DNA from: Branchipolynoe longqiensis | Taxonomy: Eukaryota > Annelida > Polychaeta > Phyllodocida > Polynoidae | Direction: 5' to 3' | DNA length: 64,000 nucleotides | Assembly: GCA_030323885.1 (NCBI GenBank) | Contig: CM059193.1 | Location: 96,092,852-96,156,851, forward strand | In this document: positions 41,340 through 52,739 of the stretch, in pieces | How positions within the stretch are numbered: position 1 is the stretch's first letter | How the letters are laid out: each line of letters opens with the position of its first letter | The notes under the pieces: model-generated | What the model was told of the DNA's origin: nothing | Seen by the model: only the letters and a program-made list of their open reading frames with translations | Databases searched by the model: none | Program-made: the position numbers and the translations under genes

Positions 41340-43607
41340 CTAGACACATGAAGCACCTCCTCACACACATACATCATAATACTACCTCACACCTATATCA
41401 TGTGTACCACCTCACCACCATGTGTACCACCTCACACACATACCTCATAATACTACCTCACACCTACACCATGTGTACCAACTCACCACCACATCATGTG
41501 TACCACCTCACACACATACACCATAATACTACCTCACACACATCATGTGTACCACCTCACACACACCTCATAATACTACCTTACATATACATAGTGTGTA
41601 CCACCTCAGCACCACGTCATCTGTACCACCTCACACACATACCTCATAATACTACCTCACACCTACATCATGTGTACCACCTCACCACCCCATCATGTGT
41701 ACCACCTCACACACATACACCATAATACTACCTCACACACATCATGTGTACCACCTCACACACATACCTCATAATACTACCTCACACACATGTCATGTGC
41801 ACCACCTCACACACACCTCATAATACTACCTCACACCTACAGCATGTGAACCACCTCACCACCACGTCATCTGTACCACCTCACACACATACATCATAAT
41901 ACTACCTCACACCTACATCATGTTTACCACCTCACCACCACATCATGTGTACCACCTCACACACATACACCATAATACTACCTCACACCTACATCATGTT
42001 TACCACCTCACCACCACATCATGTGTACCACCTCACACACATACACCATAATACTACTTCACACCTACAGCATGTGTACCACCTCACACACATACACCAT
42101 AATACTACCTCACACGTACAGCATGTGTACCACCTCACATACACCTCATGTGTAGCACCTCACATACATACCTCATAATACTACCTCACATACCTCATGG
42201 GTACCACGTCACATACACCTCAGGCATACCACCTCACACACATACCCCACCCAGACTAGCTCACACACATAACTCATATCTACCTACTCATATCTACATA
42301 CCTGATAATATTACCTCACACACCTCATGTGTACCACCTCACACACATACCCCGCCTGCACTACCTCACACACACATCATGTGTACCACCTCACACACAT
42401 ACCTCATAATACTACCTCACACATACACCATGTGTACCACCTCACGCACCTCATGTGCACTACCTCCCACACACCATGTGTACACTACCACACACACATG
42501 GCTCATTATACAATCTCACACATGCATCATGTGTACCAGCTGACACACACACACCTCATGTGTACCACCTGACACATAGCTCATAATACTACCTCACATA
42601 TACACCATGTGTACCACCTCACATACCTCATGTGCACTACCTCCCACACACACCCTGTGTACACTACCACACACACATGGCTCATTATACAATCTCACAC
42701 ATGCATCATGTGTACCACCTGACACACACACCTCATGTGTACCACCTGACACATATCTCATAATACTACCTCACACATACCTCATGTGCATCACCTCACA
42801 CACATACCCCACCCACAGTAGCTCACATATACCACATGTGTACAACCTCACACACACCTGATAATACTAGCTCACACATACCTCATGAGGACCACCTCAC
42901 ACATACCTCATGTGTGGAACCTCACACACATACCTCATAATACAACCACACACATACATCACATGTACCACCTCACACATACCTCATCTGTACCACCGCA
43001 CACACACCTCATAATACTACCTCATAATACTACCTCACACATACCTCATGAGGGCCACCTCACACATACCTCAAGTGTACATGCTCACTTACCTACCTCC
43101 TAAAACTAGCACACACATCATGTGTACCACCTCACACATATCGCATGTGTACCACCGTGCACACGCCTCATACTACTACCTCACACATACCTCATATGTA
43201 CTACGTCATATACACCTCATATGTAGCACTGCACACATATCTCAGAATACTACCTCACACATACCGCATGTCTATCACCTCACAGACACCCCATGTGTAC
43301 AACCTCACACAAATACATCATACTACTACCTCACATGTATGTCATCTGCACCACCTCACACACAGCTCATGTGTGCCACCTCAGACACATACCTCATACT
43401 ACTACCTCACAATACCTCATGAGTACCACCTCACACATACCTCATGTGTACCACCTCACATGCACCCCTCATAATACTACCTCACACATACCTCATGAGT
43501 ACCACCTCACACATTCTTCATGTGTACCACCTCACATACAGCTCATGTGTACCACCTCACACACATACCTTATTTATAATACTACCTCATACACACCTCA
43601 TGTGTAC
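41340..43607. repeat. TACCTCACAC satellite, left block
   Basis: Two half-units alternate, CATAATACTACCTCACACAC and CATGTGTACCACCTCACAC, each about 24-26 bp. Larger blocks are duplicated, for example a 179-bp one around CATGGCTCATTATAC (42497 and 42676). ORFs here are repeat artefacts. Confidence 0.95.
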
Positions 43608-43723
43608 TGTAAGAAGAACGTCTGTATGCTTCAGTCGATGTATAGCAAGTGGTTTATTTATGGAATTCCGGTACATGTTCCGCCCGGGTACGCGCACAGG
43701 CATGGTTGCTCGTATATATGACA
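43608..43723 (-). repeat. 3' LTR of Gypsy-like element 3
   Basis: On the minus strand it runs from TGTCATATATACGAGC to GACGTTCTTCTTACA and carries AATAAA. The ends TGTCATAT and TTACA resemble the LTR of element 1. Confidence 0.88.
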
Positions 43724-44086
43724 TCTCCCTTCTGACATCTGATCGTATTGATTTTTCATTTATGACTTGAGCGCTTGCTCTGGTATCATTGCATCTTCAT
43801 ACATCATCAATGCTATTCTCTCTTTTTTTTCTTCTTAAAAAAAACCCTTAAACCTAGGCTTATTCTAACATTGGACGTCTTGATTTATTTGACATATTAT
43901 CTGATAGTAGGGTCTATGCACTTAGGCATGATTTATCACTTAATTATAATAATTTAGCAATTCTTTAAATTCTTGATTTTGATTTTGTTTTTAATGTTGA
44001 ATAGATACTCAATCCAGTTATCCAGTGTAAGCTTAAACCTAGACTTATTCTCACATTGTATTTTATTATTTGATTTGTTTGACCAA

Positions 44087-44401
44087 TTATCTGATAGTGA
44101 GGTCTATGCACTTATGCATGGCCATTTGTGGCTTGTCAATTTGTGGTGCTTCTTGTGGTGGGGGTGGTGTGTTTGCATCTGCACCTGGCGTTATATCGGT
44201 CAAGTATTCCACAGCTGGGGTTTTTATTATGTGTATGCGGTTATGGTTGATGTGATTGTTTGTCCTATTTTGCATTTTGTACTCTCGTCTGGTTGGCCCT
44301 TTTCTGTTTGTGATTGTTCTTGGTACCCATTGCTTGTTGTGATTTTGATACCTAATTTTGTCGCCTACCTTTAGTTGTTTGTGGGGACGCCCTGCCTTTA
44401 T
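44087..44401 (-). pseudogene. Integrase C-terminal part, left of the MITE
   Basis: AGRPHKQLKVGDKIRYQNHN and KQWVPRTITNRKGPTRREY form the Lys/Arg-rich end typical of Gypsy-like integrases. It continues the ORF interrupted at 44957, separated from it by the MITE. Confidence 0.7.
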
Positions 44402-44956
44402 AGCCCTGTTCACACGGACGATGTAAATCGATTCGTAGAAAGCGACTTGTATAGTTCGCCTCACATTTCTTGTGTGAACGGACGTCTGAGGCGGATTAGG
44501 GCTGATTCGACTCACGTGATCTGGATAATGTAAACCACCTAAGGGAGGTAGTTTACGTGAGGCGATTTCTGTGATGCGGTTAATTTTGTCCGTGTGGACG
44601 CAACCGACTTACGTGATGCGGACTAAGCACGTCGATCTATATACTATAATTTGGTCTATGAACCTGTTAGAGGTGCACAGATATTTTGTTCATGATTTAT
44701 TTTTAGGGTTTCACTGCCCAGCAGAAGTTTTGACCCTTCCAAACCAATAGGATTCAGTCATTACATATCTAGGTCGAACCCACACTCTCTGGTGCCGGCG
44801 TTGTCGAACCCAAAATGGCGCTGGTTAGTCTGGACTTGCTCATGCGCAGATATCCACTTCCGCCTCACGCAGTGTCCGTGTGAACGGGCGGCTAATTCGC
44901 CTCACCTGATTCGATTTGTGTGATGCGCCTCACATTTTGTCCGTGTGAACAGGGCT
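44402..44956. mobile_element. 555-bp MITE inside the integrase gene
   Basis: AGCCCTGTTCACACGGAC at 44402-44419 is repeated exactly and inverted at 44939-44956. Inside are many GTGAGGCG/CGCCTCAC motifs and the palindromic piece CCACCTAAGGGAGGT. No transposase is encoded. TTAT follows on the right (44956-44959) and TTAT precedes on the left (44398-44401), so a TTA-type target duplication is possible but overlaps the ends. Confidence 0.88.
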
Positions 44957-45475
44957 TATGTTGTGACAGTGCTTTTGTGTCTGTTGTGTCTTGCTTACTA
45001 GTTGTGCTTTGTTTTTCTGTGTTTGTGTAGTTCAATAATGCTAACTCTATATCTTTGTTCCCCCCTTTGCATTTTTTAAACATTGTTTGACTGTTTGGAT
45101 GAACCTTTCGACCTGGCCATTGCTTTTGGCGAATTGGGGGTTTGAATATATCGGTTTGAAATTGTAGTGTTCTGCAAACATGGCATATTCTTGACTTAGA
45201 AATTGTGGACTGTTGTATGACACCACCTGGCGTGGTATTCCATGCCTGGCAACATTTTCTTTCAGTGCTTTTATTATACTTTAAGATGAGATTTCTTTTA
45301 ATTGAGTTACCTCTGGGTATTTTGAAAAGTAGTCTACTGTTATAATATAGTATGTGTTTTCTAACTCAAATAAATCGGTCCAGATTTTTTCATACGGCTG
45401 GTTGGGTATTTGAGGATTTATCATTGGTTTGTGATGTAGTTGTTTTCTGTGTATTTGGCATGTGGTCTTTGTCAT
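44957..45475 (-). pseudogene. Integrase core of Gypsy-like element 3
   Basis: TDLFELENTYYIITVDYFSK (first Asp) is followed by a stop near 45281. ARHGIPRQVVSYNSPQF has Tyr where the second Asp of DDE should be. FKPIYSNPQFAKSNGQVERF has the Glu. DIELALLNYTNTE then runs into the MITE. With one catalytic Asp lost and a stop, the enzyme is dead. Confidence 0.82.
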
Positions 45476-45483
45476 GTATTGGC

Positions 45484-46284
45484 CATCCTTTTGTTATTTA
45501 GTTTTTGAGTTGTTGCATGACACTGTCTACCTTGTACTCGCTCATAATTTCACTCATTACATCTGATGTGGTGTCGATCGATGCCACGCTGAATGCATCG
45601 TCAAACAGATCTTTCCGTTCTAGCGATTCACTGTGCGCCCGGGATAGTGTGTCTGCAAAAAATAATTTCATCCCTTGTACATGTGTTAGTGACTAATATG
45701 GGGTGCCCTCTTTGAATGATCTGGAACTTGATCTTGTGCCCATTTGTGTTTAGGATCACCTCGCCATCCGGCACAATTTGATGCCCCGAATAGGTGATCA
45801 GTCAACATTTTGATTTCATCAGTGATCTCTCCTTCAACTTGTTGAAGATCTCGCATGGGATCAGGTTGGCCTGCAAACTGGAGTCCACTTTGAAACGTAT
45901 GTCCTGGTCCTCCATGCAAGCATTTTTGTGCCACAGTCCGGTGCGATCATCTTGATCGTCGTCAACTGCGCCGACGAATAAGTCCGCCCCCAGACTGTCC
46001 ACACTCGATGAGGGTGCTGCTCTTTTGTATCCCATGTCGCAGGTGGTGTCTGGGTGACCTGTCGAGATTTCATTCACTGGTGTAGACTTGCTGCTGCATA
46101 CACTTTCGAAGTGTCCTAGCTTGCAGCAGTAATTACATGTTTTGCCACGGGCTGCACACGCTCCCCTACAGTGATAGTAACCGCAGTTGCTGCATGTGGT
46201 GTTGCCGGCCCTGTTGTTGTTGTTGTTCGGACCATGTGGCTTCCAAGATGGCATCGTTGTGGGCCTGCCAGCATGTGTGCCCAC
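45484..46284 (-). pseudogene. Zinc knuckles, protease and RNase H tail joined by deletion
   Basis: The segment starts with CSNCGYYHCRGAC and CNYCCKLGHFESVC (two CCHC knuckles). SLGADLFVGAVDDD and FKVDSSLQANLIP (protease; DTG replaced by DSS) follow. In a shifted frame it continues ITYSGHQIVPDGEV and KIKFQI, matching the protease end of element 2. About 20 residues later comes LFFADTLSRAHSES, the end of RNase H. So RT and most of RNase H have been removed by one deletion near 45690. Confidence 0.8.
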
Positions 46285-46459
46285 GCATCAAGACATGGCA
46301 TCTCCTTCTTTTAAGTGGTCGTCGGGCTTTTCGTTCAAATGTCCGGCATTGTATTCACTCAACTGGTATATTTCCCATGCATTTTTGTTGAGTGAGGTCC
46401 GTCTCTGCTGTTTGAAGTAACTTGTTTTGTAATGCCCTATTCCGAATGCCTGCTACTAT

Positions 46460-46744
46460 TCAGTAACATAATAATGTTTCCTCCATTGGACCGTACTCCC
46501 ACTCAGACACTTTGTCAGAGACAGCAGTGATATACGTACTGGTGTCTTCGGAAGTTTGGTTATGAGTATTGAATCGAAATCGGATATAATGATGTTTCCC
46601 CGACCGATACCTACAAAATGCGTTGACTAGTAGTTCTATCTTGTCTTCGTCCTCGGGTGGCAAGTCCAAGTTGTCATACACTTTGTGGGCTTCATGGCCT
46701 GCAATGTGCAGGAACACACAGCACTGAACATCTTCTGGTTTCAT
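46460..46744 (-). pseudogene. Gag capsid-like part of Gypsy-like element 3
   Basis: CCVFLHIAGHEAHKVYDNLD, FCRYRSGKHHYIRFRFNTHN and STYITAVSDKVSEWEYGPME match element 2 (FLHVTGEDAHKVFANM, RYWFNYHNHA). A stop after ETLLCY and a missing stretch to the knuckles show decay. Bases 46532-46585 are copied at 47537-47590. Confidence 0.8.
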
Positions 46745-46881
46745 TTTTACTCCTGTGGCCGTAGCATATATTCTGTAGGCATTTTACCAGTTCTTCCAGT
46801 TACTGCTTGCATTTGCATATAATATTAGGGGTCTGGGGGCTTTAGGCCTGTCAGTGCCATATCGGTAGTTGACATCTCACA

Positions 46882-47002
46882 TGTAAGGAGAACGTCTGTA
46901 CACTTCAGTTGAGTTTAGTTATGGAACTCCGCGTACCCGTCCCACCTGGTTGCGCGAGCAGGCGCGGGTGCTCCGAACATATATATATATACAGATATGA
47001 CA
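46882..47002 (-). repeat. 5' LTR of Gypsy-like element 3
   Basis: On the minus strand it runs from TGTCATATCTGTATATA to GACGTTCTCCTTACA. It has diverged visibly from the 3' LTR, with a longer TA run and several substitutions. The following ATGTGAGATGTC is a decayed form of the primer-site motif. Confidence 0.85.
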
Positions 47003-47760
47003 CCTGACACACATACCTTATAATACTACCTCACACAATCCTCATGTATACCACCTCACATACACCTCACATGTAGCACCTCACACACATATCTCATAAT
47101 ACAATCTCAGAGATACCTCATGTGTACCACCTCAGACATACCTCATGTATACCACCTCACACACACCTCAAAATACTACATCACACATACCTCATGAGGA
47201 CCAGCTCACACATACGTCAAATGTAGCACCTCACACACATACCTCATAATACTACCTCACACATACCGCATGTGTACCACCTCACACACACCTCATATGT
47301 AGCACCTCACACACATACCTCATAACATTACCTCACACATACCTCATGTGTACCACCTCACACACCTCAAATGTAGCACCTCACACATACCTCATAATAC
47401 TACCTCACGCATGCCTCATGAGTACCACCTCAAAGACACCGCATATGTAGCACATCACACACCTACCTAATAATACTACCTCATACATACTTCATGTGTA
47501 CCCCTTCACACACCTCATGTGTACCACCTCACACACATACGTACTGGTGTCTTCGGAAGTTTGGTTATGAGTATTGAATCGAAATCGGATCATACCACTA
47601 CCTCATGTATCGCATGTGTACCACCTCTCACAGTTTGTGTGTACCACCTCACACACATACCTAATAATACTACCTCACACACCTCATGTGTACCACCTCA
47701 CATACATACCTCATACTACTACCTCAGACATGCGTTATGTGTACCACCTCACATATATCA
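47003..47760. repeat. TACCTCACAC satellite, right block
   Basis: The half-units are the same as in 41340-43607. The array is broken once by a 54-bp gag-derived piece at 47537-47590. Confidence 0.93.
47537..47590. repeat. 54-bp exact copy of Gypsy-like gag inside satellite
   Basis: The 54 bp from ATACGTACTGGTGTC to AATCGAAATCGGAT equal 46532-46585. ATAC at the left edge and AT at the right edge also fit the satellite, so the joins have microhomology. Confidence 0.93.
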
Positions 47761-47880
47761 CAAACTCAGTAGAGGCCAGGAGGGCATCGTGAGTTGAGCG
47801 CTACCTGGTAGACGCGGGGCTGCACATAAACACTCAGGTGCCGAATGGACGTATTCCGCCAGGCTCCGATAGGGGCGACC
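47761..47880. other. Short spacer between arrays
   Basis: Apparently unique sequence with no feature recognised. Confidence 0.4.
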
Positions 47881-48960
47881 CATGCACCCACTCAGACACC
47901 CACACACCAATACACACCCACACCCAACCACACACAACCACACACACCCCCAAACACACATACACACCCATTCCCACACCCATACACACCCACTCCTACA
48001 CCCACACACCCATACACACCCATACCCACCCATACACACACACTCCCACACACACACCAATACACACCCATCCACACCCATACACACCCATCCACACCCA
48101 TACAAACCCATACACCCCCATACGCACCCATACACACCCATACGCACCCATACACACCCACTCCCACATCCACACACCAATACACACACAGTCACACCCT
48201 CACACACCCATATCTCCCCTGACAAACCCACTCACACACCCACACACCCATACACACCCATACACACCCATACAATCCCATACCAATTCTTGCACACCCA
48301 TACACACCCATGCACACCCATAATCACCCATACTCCGCCATACACCCACACACACCCATACACACCCACACATCTACCCACACACACACCAACCCATAAT
48401 ATTACCTCACACACCCAGCCACCCAGCCACCCAGCCACCCAGCCACCCAGCCACCCAGCCACCCAGCCACCCAGCCACCCAGCCAACCAGCCAACCAGCC
48501 ACCCAGCCACACACCCCCACACCAATGCACCCACACACACACCCACACACCCACACACCCACACACTCATGCACCAGTACACACCCATACACCGACATAC
48601 ACCCACACACACCCATACACACCCACACACCCACACATCTACCCACACACACACCAACCCATAATATTACCTCACACACCCAGCCACCCAGCCACCCAGC
48701 CACCCAGCCACCCAGCCACCCAGCCACACACACCCACACCAACGCACCCACACACCCACACATACCCACACACCCACACACCCACACACCCACACACCCA
48801 CACACCCACACACCCACACACCCACACACCCACACACCCACACACCCACACACTCATGCACCAGTACACACCCATACACACACATACACACATATACACT
48901 CCCACACACACCGATGCGCATCCATTTACAGCCATACCCAGTCTTACGCATCCATACAGA
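47881..48960. repeat. CACACCCATA and CACCCAGC arrays
   Basis: Short units (CACACCCATA, ACACACCC, CACCCAGC) are arranged in blocks. A composite block that includes CCCATAATATTACCTCACAC and the CACCCAGC run occurs at about 48385 and 48650, a period near 266 bp. That AATATTACCTCACAC piece resembles the satellite of 41-47 kb. Confidence 0.93.
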
Positions 48961-49300
48961 CCCATAGAGGGAGTGCACGTAACGTCATTACTTAGCAATC
49001 AGCGGTCTGCGGGATGCCATCTTGGATTACGAGCACCCTCCCTAGCCATGTTGTGAATGCATGCATATGCAGTAAAACAGAGTGTTGTTGTGTTATGGGA
49101 TGTTCTGGGCAGTTTTTCTCCAATGTGTTTACTTACAGCACTTTAGCAACAACTTCTGAGGCCAAACTGCTCAAAACAGTGACAATTAAACCAACAAATC
49201 AGTAAATAACCACAGTGTAGGCAGCTGCAAGCCTTCTGTATGTCATCCAATATGGCCACCGAAAGTTGCCTCGTGATGTCATTACACCCCCTCTATATCC
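48961..49300. other. Apparently unique spacer
   Basis: It has CCAAGATGGCATCCC on the minus strand (about 49011-49025, YY1-like) but no ORF or repeat match. Confidence 0.35.
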
Positions 49301-50545
49301 ATCCATACACACCCAGCCACCCAGCCACACACCCACACACCCACACACCCACACATCCAACCACACACACCCACACACCCACACATCCAAACACACACCC
49401 ACACACACAAACACCCACACACCCATACACGCCCTTACCCAGCCTTACACACCCATACACACCCATATACACCCATACGCCCACACATACCCATACACAC
49501 CAACACAGCCACAACCCACCCACACACCAACCCATACTACTACCTCACACACAGCTACCCAGCCACACACCCACACACTAACACACCCACATATCCACAC
49601 ACCCACACGCCCACATAACCACACACCCAAACACACACCCACACACCCATACACACCCACGCCCCAACCCACACACCCATACACACCCATACACACATAC
49701 ACACATACATCCCCATACACACCCACACACACCGATACACATCCATATACACCCGTACCCAGCCTTACGCACCCATACGCACCCATACACACCCATACAC
49801 CCGTACACACCCATGCACACACCCACACTCCCACACATCTACCCAACCACCCAGGCACCCACAACCCCACCCACACACCACAACACCCACACACCCCACA
49901 ACACCCACACACCCACACACCCACACACCCACACACCCACACACCCCACACACCCACACACCCACACACCCACACACCCACACACCCACACACCCAACCA
50001 CCACACACCCACCCACCCCACACACACCACATCCACTCACCCACACATCCACTCAACCACCAACCACCCACCCACACCACCCACACACCCACACAACACC
50101 TCACACCCACCAACATGCCCTCACACCCACACACACACACCCACTCACCCACACACATACCCACTCACCCACACACCAACACACCCACATCCCCACACAC
50201 CAACACATCCACACACCCACATACCCACACACCCACACACCAACACTCCCACATCCACACACACACACAAACGCCCACCACCCAAACACCCAAACACTAC
50301 ATTCCAAACTCCCACACACCCACACACCCACACACCCACACACCCACACACCAACACACCAACACACCAACACACCAACACACCAACACACCAACACACC
50401 AACACCCTCCCACCACCATACACCCACACACCAACACACCCCCACACACTCAAACACCCACACACACCCACACGCACACACCCACACCCAAACACCCACA
50501 CACCCACACACACATACACAGCCACACACACACACATACACACAC
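49301..50545. repeat. CACACCCA-type arrays
   Basis: Units of 8-10 bp (CACACCCA, CACACCAA, CACCCATA) are in long blocks. A 523-codon Thr/His/Pro-rich frame crosses it only because the repeat has no stops on that strand. Confidence 0.93.
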
Positions 50546-51047
50546 GTGCTGTCGTACAGTGACATGTGTTTACTGCCTCCCCTCGACTTCGTTCTGCACC
50601 CACACGTCTTCCCTTCCCACAATTCATAGCTACAGCTATTTCCTGCCTTCAACAGGCCCCACCCCGCCCCAGGAGCCTCGCCCTCCCTCCTCCCTCCCCC
50701 CGTCCTCCCTCCAACCCACCTTTCCCACCCCACCCCCCACCCGTCCTCCCAGCCTCCAGTTTGTGACCTGTACCCACAATACACAATGCCGCCAGCAGCC
50801 CCGTGTTCCATGTGTGCAGGAATGTGTAGTGTTCTGAGTGAGTGCAGTTCTTTCAAAAGGGTTGAAGCCAAAGGCTGAGTTCTACTGCAAATCGCCACTC
50901 CCAGCCACAAGCAATATAAGGATGCCCACACGTTAAACCAATATTGCCTTCCAGTTATTGTTTATTATTATATTTGATGATGAAGCAGGAGACATTTCAA
51001 CCACATACTATTGGTCTTCTCATTGCACTGCTCCTTGTCCTATCACA
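50546..51047. other. Unassigned stretch
   Basis: CT-rich to about 50760, then apparently unique. No gene was recognised. Confidence 0.35.
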
Positions 51048-51330
51048 GGGCACGGGCGATGAATCGGTAGAGCGCGGGCCTCGCGTGCGGGAGAACGGGA
51101 GTTTGGTTCCCAGTCGAGTCAAACCAATGACTTTAAAATTATTAATTGTCGCTTCCTAGCCTGGTGTTCGACAGGATAATGTGACTGAGTGGGATATCAG
51201 GTCATAGTGTCAGTGGCCTGGTTTCCTAGTAGGGCAGCACTATAAAGTCACCATGAGTGCGCACTGTCTACCCACCCTGATTTGACCTTGGATGTTGCCG
51301 GGACGTAAGACGCCAACAACCAACTAACCT
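51048..51330 (+). mobile_element. SINE family 1, copy 4
   Basis: It has the head GGCGATGAATCGGTAGAGCG with B box AGTTTGGTTCCCAGTC, the body GAGTCAAACCAATGACTTTA and CAGGATAATGTGACTGAGTG, and the tail GGGACGTAAGACGCCAACAACC. About 30 bp in the body are deleted relative to copy 5. Confidence 0.78.
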
Positions 51331-51476
51331 TTCCTATCATAGGCAGCCGGTACTAAGCTAGGTAGGATTGCACTAGTAACACATTGAAGAGGTTGATCTG
51401 TCTCAGCCAGGGTTCGAACCCGGGGGTTTAATACTCACGAGCAGCCAAATGGGAAGCGAGCATTCAACTGATTAGG
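51331..51476 (-). mobile_element. tRNA-like SINE head, second type
   Basis: On the minus strand GATGGCCTAATCAGTTGAAT (A box) and CCCCCGGGTTCGAACCCTGG (B box) form the head of a tRNA-derived element. The 38.2-kb copy has a related head. Its 5' end merges with the 21-bp array. Confidence 0.6.
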
Positions 51477-51708
51477 CCATCCCATCTAGTTAATTTGCCA
51501 TCCCATCTAGTTAATTTGCCATCCCATCTAGTTAATTTGCCATCCCATCTAGTTAATTTGCCATCCCATCTAGTTAATTTGCCATCCCATCTAGTTAATT
51601 TGCCATCCCATCTAGTTAATTTGCCATCCCATCTAGTTAATTTGCCATCCCATCTAGTTAATTTGCCATCCCATCTAGTTAATTTGCCATCCCATCTAGT
51701 TAATTTGC
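51477..51708. repeat. 21-bp tandem array, 11 identical units
   Basis: CCATCCCATCTAGTTAATTTG is repeated 11 times without visible change. The first CCATC belongs to the SINE head just upstream. Because 21 is a multiple of 3, open frames (PSHLVNL) arise by chance. Confidence 0.97.
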
Positions 51709-52175
51709 TATTTGCTATGGAGCTAAAAACCTTGTGACGTCATACAGTACTAGCATCATCCCGAAAGTAGGTCAGCGTCAAACTAATTCAGTTGCAATGG
51801 AATGTCTCAAGTCAGCTCCCAAATGTTCGAATGGTTTGTTAAAAGAAAAGGCCCCTGTTGCAGCCATGTAATTTGGACGGCGTGTTGTGTCGGTATGTGT
51901 TCAGAGTTCATTATCTGTAATAGCCCGTCAGCGAGTAAATAGTAAAATAGCTCCTGTGTCAAAAGTAGACACTTGGTGATTTGCGATTTTTCCTTTGAGT
52001 TGACAGCTTAGTGTGACAACTCACGGGTAAGGAGTCTTATCCTGGCCGGAAGTCTTGGAACCAATTGTCGTCTGCTCCTACAGACCGTAATCAAGCGACG
52101 TCTAAATGATGCGGATCACGTGGTATGCTAAAAGCAGACGACTTTCAACGATACAAAGTGAAAGTTTGTTTATCG
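51709..52175. other. Unassigned stretch
   Basis: No feature was recognised. Confidence 0.3.
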
Positions 52176-52502
52176 AGCGCGGTGGCCGAATCGGTAGAGC
52201 GCAGCCCTCGCATGCGGAAGGTCAGGAGTTTGGTTTCCGGTCGAGTCAAACCAATGACTTTTAAATAGATGCGTGTCACTTCCTAGCCTTATGCTCGGCT
52301 TCACTAGGATAGGGCAAGGACTGGTTATCTCAGTGTCAGGACAATGTGACTGAGTGGGACCATGGTACCGACAGGCATAATACCCAATGGGGCAGCGCTA
52401 TAAAGCCAGCATGAGTGCACACTGTCACAAGTCAGTACCCGTCCTGATATTAACTTATGACCGTAGATGTTGCCTGGACGTAAAACTGCAACAACCAAAC
52501 AA
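52176..52502 (+). mobile_element. SINE family 1, copy 5 (most complete)
   Basis: The A-box region CGCGGTGGCCGAATCGGTAG and B box GGTTTCCGGTCGAG are best preserved here. A full body and the tail GGACGTAAAACTGCAACAACC follow. I used this copy as the reference for the family. Confidence 0.82.
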
Positions 52503-52739
52503 CGGCGTTGTTTTAGTTGGAGCAGACGAGGTGGGTGCGGGGAGCCTGTGAGGGCGGCTACCTGTCCTTCCGTCGGCCCTGATTAACAACGCCCATCAAT
52601 TAGGCGCCCGGCTGGAGGCGGGCTGTAACCAGAAACCGGGCATTAGGGAAATTAAAACGGAAACCCGCAAAACGCGGCACCAAACCCGGCGTCTCCTCAT
52701 CATGTCGGAGCCGGCAGAACGTGTGTGATGCGGGGCGGT
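52503..52739. other. GC-rich spacer
   Basis: No ORF, RNA or repeat was recognised in this GC-rich piece before the 79-bp array. Confidence 0.35.

Larger units (their letters stand above)
43608..47002 (-). mobile_element. Gypsy-like LTR element 3, deleted, inserted in satellite
   Basis: LTRs of 116 and 121 bp with TG/CA ends flank gag, zinc knuckles, protease, the tail of RNase H and integrase on the minus strand. RT is absent. A purine tract AGAAGGGAGA precedes the 3' LTR. The same satellite lies on both sides. No clear target duplication was found (TGTAC left, CCTGA right). A MITE has inserted into the integrase. Confidence 0.9.

Noticed and set aside
41340..43607. CRISPR-like regular spacing of repeats
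   Set aside because: There are no unique spacers; both half-units are repeats, and the context is eukaryotic with no cas genes.
43603..47007. Target duplication of Gypsy-like element 3
   Set aside because: The five bases before and after the LTRs do not match (TGTAC and CCTGA), and the satellite context makes partial matches meaningless.
49266..50837. A 523-codon His/Thr/Pro-rich frame
   Set aside because: CACACCCA-type repeats lack stop codons on this strand; all frames of the array look similar and there is no start context or domain.
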